Below are positions 40,267 through 41,910 of a stretch of DNA of 41,910 nucleotides, piece after piece. Position 1 is the first letter of the stretch, and every line of letters starts with the position of its first letter. The stretch comes from Methanomethylophilus sp963631655 (lineage in GTDB: Archaea > Thermoplasmatota > Thermoplasmata > Methanomassiliicoccales > Methanomethylophilaceae), in the NCBI GenBank assembly GCA_963631655.1, contig CAVGRR010000016.1, forward strand, positions 1 to 41,910, read 5' to 3'. Position numbers and translations under genes: made by a program. The notes beneath the pieces are model-generated. The model was not told where the DNA came from, made no database searches, and saw only the letters and a program-made list of their open reading frames with translations.

Positions 40267-41910
40267 TCACTGCTCTCCGGAAGACTTCCTCTTGACAACG
40301 AGACAGGCAGCAAGGATCGCGACGATGACGACGGCCACTGCGATCAGGACGAGGACCTGGGACGAATTGCTGGACTCGCCCTGGTGTGCTCCGTACATCA
40401 CTGCATAGTAGGAGAAGTGGTCCGTCTCGAAGGAAAGGACACCGTTGCTGTAACTGCTGGCGATCTTCTCGATGTTACCGGATTCGTCGATGTATGCGAC
40501 ATACATGTCAGAAACGTTCTTTCCCTCTGGGACTGTGTAGTTCAGAGAGACGGTCACGTTGTTTCCGAGTTCATGGACGGGTTTATCGCCTACAAGGAGG
40601 TTGAGTGAAAGCACTGCATCGGAGGATGCGACAGCATTCTTGATGGCAGCATTTTCAATCTCAGAGACGGCGGTTTCGGACAGTTTATCAAGACTCAGGT
40701 TGAAGATTCCGTCCGAATCCTTGGTGACATTCTGAAGAACGGTGGCAGGAAGTTCGACTGAGACCGATGCATTGCTGACAGCAAGTGCCAGATTGTCCTC
40801 AATAATGGAGTTGATCTCGGAGTTGGTGACGGCCACACTTCCGCTGTACGCCTCGACCTCGGTCCTCTTGGCATCTGCAGGGAGCTTGTCGGTCACGTTC
40901 TGCTTGACAATGACCTGTCCGCATTCCGCACAGTGGCTGCCGGCAGTGAGTCCGGTGTAGGTCACGGTGGCGGGGACGGCGGAGTCTACGACGACCCTGT
41001 GGTTGACGACGGGGATGACAGTGCGCTCCACGAGTGTCTCTCCGCAGACGGAGCACCTCTTTCCTTCAGTGTATCCAGTTGAAGTACAGGTCGCTGCGAC
41101 GGCGGGAAGGACCTCTTCGGTGTGCTGAGTCTTTGCAATGACTGTCTGTTCCTTGAGGATCTCTCCGCAGACGGAACAGAAATCGCCTGCAGTGAGTCCT
41201 GTGGAGTAACAGGTCGCCTTGACCTCGCCGATGGCCGACGGGGTGTGGGCGATCTTCTCGACGATATTCTGGGCAGTGATGATCTCTCCGCAGACGGAAC
41301 ACTTCTTTCCTTCGGAGAGTCCGGTGGATGTGCAGGTTGCCGCAACAGAGGGGATCGTCTCCTCGGTGTGCTTTGCCTTCTCGGTGACGGTCTGGACCTC
41401 GATGACCTCTCCGCACACAGAGCAGACAACACCATCGGAGAGTCCGGTCTTGGTGCAGGTCGCTGCCGTACCGGTGACGGTCTTCTTGGTGTGGTCGAGC
41501 TTCGGAATGACCTTCTGGGCGGTGAGGACCTCGCCACAGTCGGAACAGTGGGTTCCGGCAGAGAGTCCGGTGGAGTGACAGGTTGCCTTCACTTCCGCAT
41601 CGTTGACGACGGTGTGCTCCTTCTTCGGAATGACCTTCTGGGCGGTGAGGACCTCTCCACATACGGAGCAGTGAGAACCAGCCTCAAGTCCGGTGGAGGT
41701 GCAGGTGGCGGACACAGCCTCGTCGGTGACGAGGGTGTGGTCCTTCATCTCGACGACGGTCTGAGCGGTGAGAATCTCCCCGCAGGCAGAGCACTTCTTT
41801 CCTTCGGAGAGTCCGGTCTTGCTGCAGGTTGCTGCAACAGCAGAGATGGTTTCCTCGGTGTGCTTGGCCTTCTCAGTTACCTTCTGTGCCTTGATGACCT
41901 CGTTGCAGAC
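40267..41910 (-). CDS. Cell-surface protein with 41-residue Cys/His repeats and C-terminal anchor (partial)
   Basis: 547 residues are visible; the frame runs off the window, so the N terminus is missing (the Met at 41748 is internal to a repeat). Eight full 41-residue repeats and part of a ninth each follow the pattern HT...ATC..TGL..G..CSVCGE, with one His and three Cys spaced alike. These could bind metal or form disulfides. The last repeat has lost the ATC Cys (PATVTYTG) and reads HCAECGQ. After the repeats come about 180 residues of non-repetitive, beta-like sequence, then a Ser-rich linker, a membrane helix (VLVLIAVAVVIVAILAACLVV) and the basic tail KRKSSGEQ. It is therefore anchored at its C terminus with the repeats outside. 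Similar repeats occur in many gut bacterial surface proteins. No ligand can be inferred. Confidence 0.85.
   Translation of the reverse strand, partial: VCNEVIKAQKVTEKAKHTEETISAVAATCSKTGLSEGKKCSACGEILTAQTVVEMKDHTLVTDEAVSATCTSTGLEAGSHCSVCGEVLTAQKVIPKKEHTVVNDAEVKATCHSTGLSAGTHCSDCGEVLTAQKVIPKLDHTKKTVTGTAATCTKTGLSDGVVCSVCGEVIEVQTVTEKAKHTEETIPSVAATCTSTGLSEGKKCSVCGEIITAQNIVEKIAHTPSAIGEVKATCYSTGLTAGDFCSVCGEILKEQTVIAKTQHTEEVLPAVAATCTSTGYTEGKRCSVCGETLVERTVIPVVNHRVVVDSAVPATVTYTGLTAGSHCAECGQVIVKQNVTDKLPADAKRTEVEAYSGSVAVTNSEINSIIEDNLALAVSNASVSVELPATVLQNVTKDSDGIFNLSLDKLSETAVSEIENAAIKNAVASSDAVLSLNLLVGDKPVHELGNNVTVSLNYTVPEGKNVSDMYVAYIDESGNIEKIASSYSNGVLSFETDHFSYYAVMYGAHQGESSNSSQVLVLIAVAVVIVAILAACLVVKRKSSGEQ
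40885..41910 (-). repeat. 123-base coding tandem repeats
   Basis: The repeat region of the surface protein: 1026 bases, 8.34 units of 123 bases, with strong nucleotide similarity between units (for example the GTCTGCGG segment of the Cys pair). Copy number could change by slippage or recombination without breaking the frame. Confidence 0.85.

Noticed and set aside
1..41910. tRNA or rRNA genes
   Set aside because: Looked for GGTTCGAATC-like T-arms and conserved rRNA words by eye in the intergenic regions; none was convincing.

Overview
The window looks like archaeal chromosome, most consistent with a gut-type member of the Methanomassiliicoccales (Thermoplasmatota). The evidence is indirect. 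Several genes have TATA boxes about 25-30 bases before the start codon (leaderless or short-leader promoters). There is a cobyric acid synthase fused to a cysteine-rich metal-binding domain, a ubiquitin-like/ThiS-like small protein, a large family of BspA-type leucine-rich-repeat surface proteins, and almost no TAG stop codons (one in the window), as expected where TAG encodes pyrrolysine. No rRNA, tRNA or CRISPR array was seen, so the assignment is an inference.

Layout. Positions 1-3513 (minus strand) hold a YhaO/YhaN-like nuclease-ATPase pair of the Mre11/Rad50 superfamily; the ATPase carries a membrane hairpin inside its coiled-coil region. At 3653-5502 a LysR-type regulator is divergent from an EamA/DMT-family exporter. 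At 5678-7033 lies an AT-rich AlbA_2/GHKL-ATPase regulator, followed at once by six tandem copies of a 10-base repeat. At 7261-9923 two overlapping cobyric-acid-synthase-like genes form an operon; the second lacks the glutaminase half. A small ThiS/MoaD-like protein (9912-10103) converges on them.

Positions 10261-29641 (minus strand) carry nine tandem paralogues encoding BspA-type LRR_5 surface proteins, called G9 to G1 here in order of transcription. They appear to form five transcription units (G9; G8-G7-G6; G5-G4; G3-G2; G1). Each unit is headed by an AT-rich spacer with a conserved promoter (a TATA box, then a TACAAATA-like start region about 25 bases on) and most by a related leader of about 100-130 bases. 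G5-G4 and G3-G2 are a duplicated two-gene block. Start regions are strikingly variable: at the codon where two copies have ATG, four have ATA and two have ATC. Hairpins follow most 3' ends.

Positions 30087-31236 hold a small unknown gene and a DEDDh 3'-5' exonuclease, converging on a CtpE-like P-type cation ATPase (31237-33915). At 33955-40112 a three-gene operon encodes a zinc-ribbon protein, an AddB-like iron-sulfur nuclease and an AddA-like helicase-nuclease, a double-strand-break end-processing system with a palindromic candidate operator at its promoter. The window ends inside a C-terminally anchored surface protein made of 41-residue Cys/His repeats.

Two themes stand out: DNA end-processing (two nuclease-ATPase systems plus an exonuclease) and cell-surface display (ten large surface proteins), the latter in a repetitive, recombining array.
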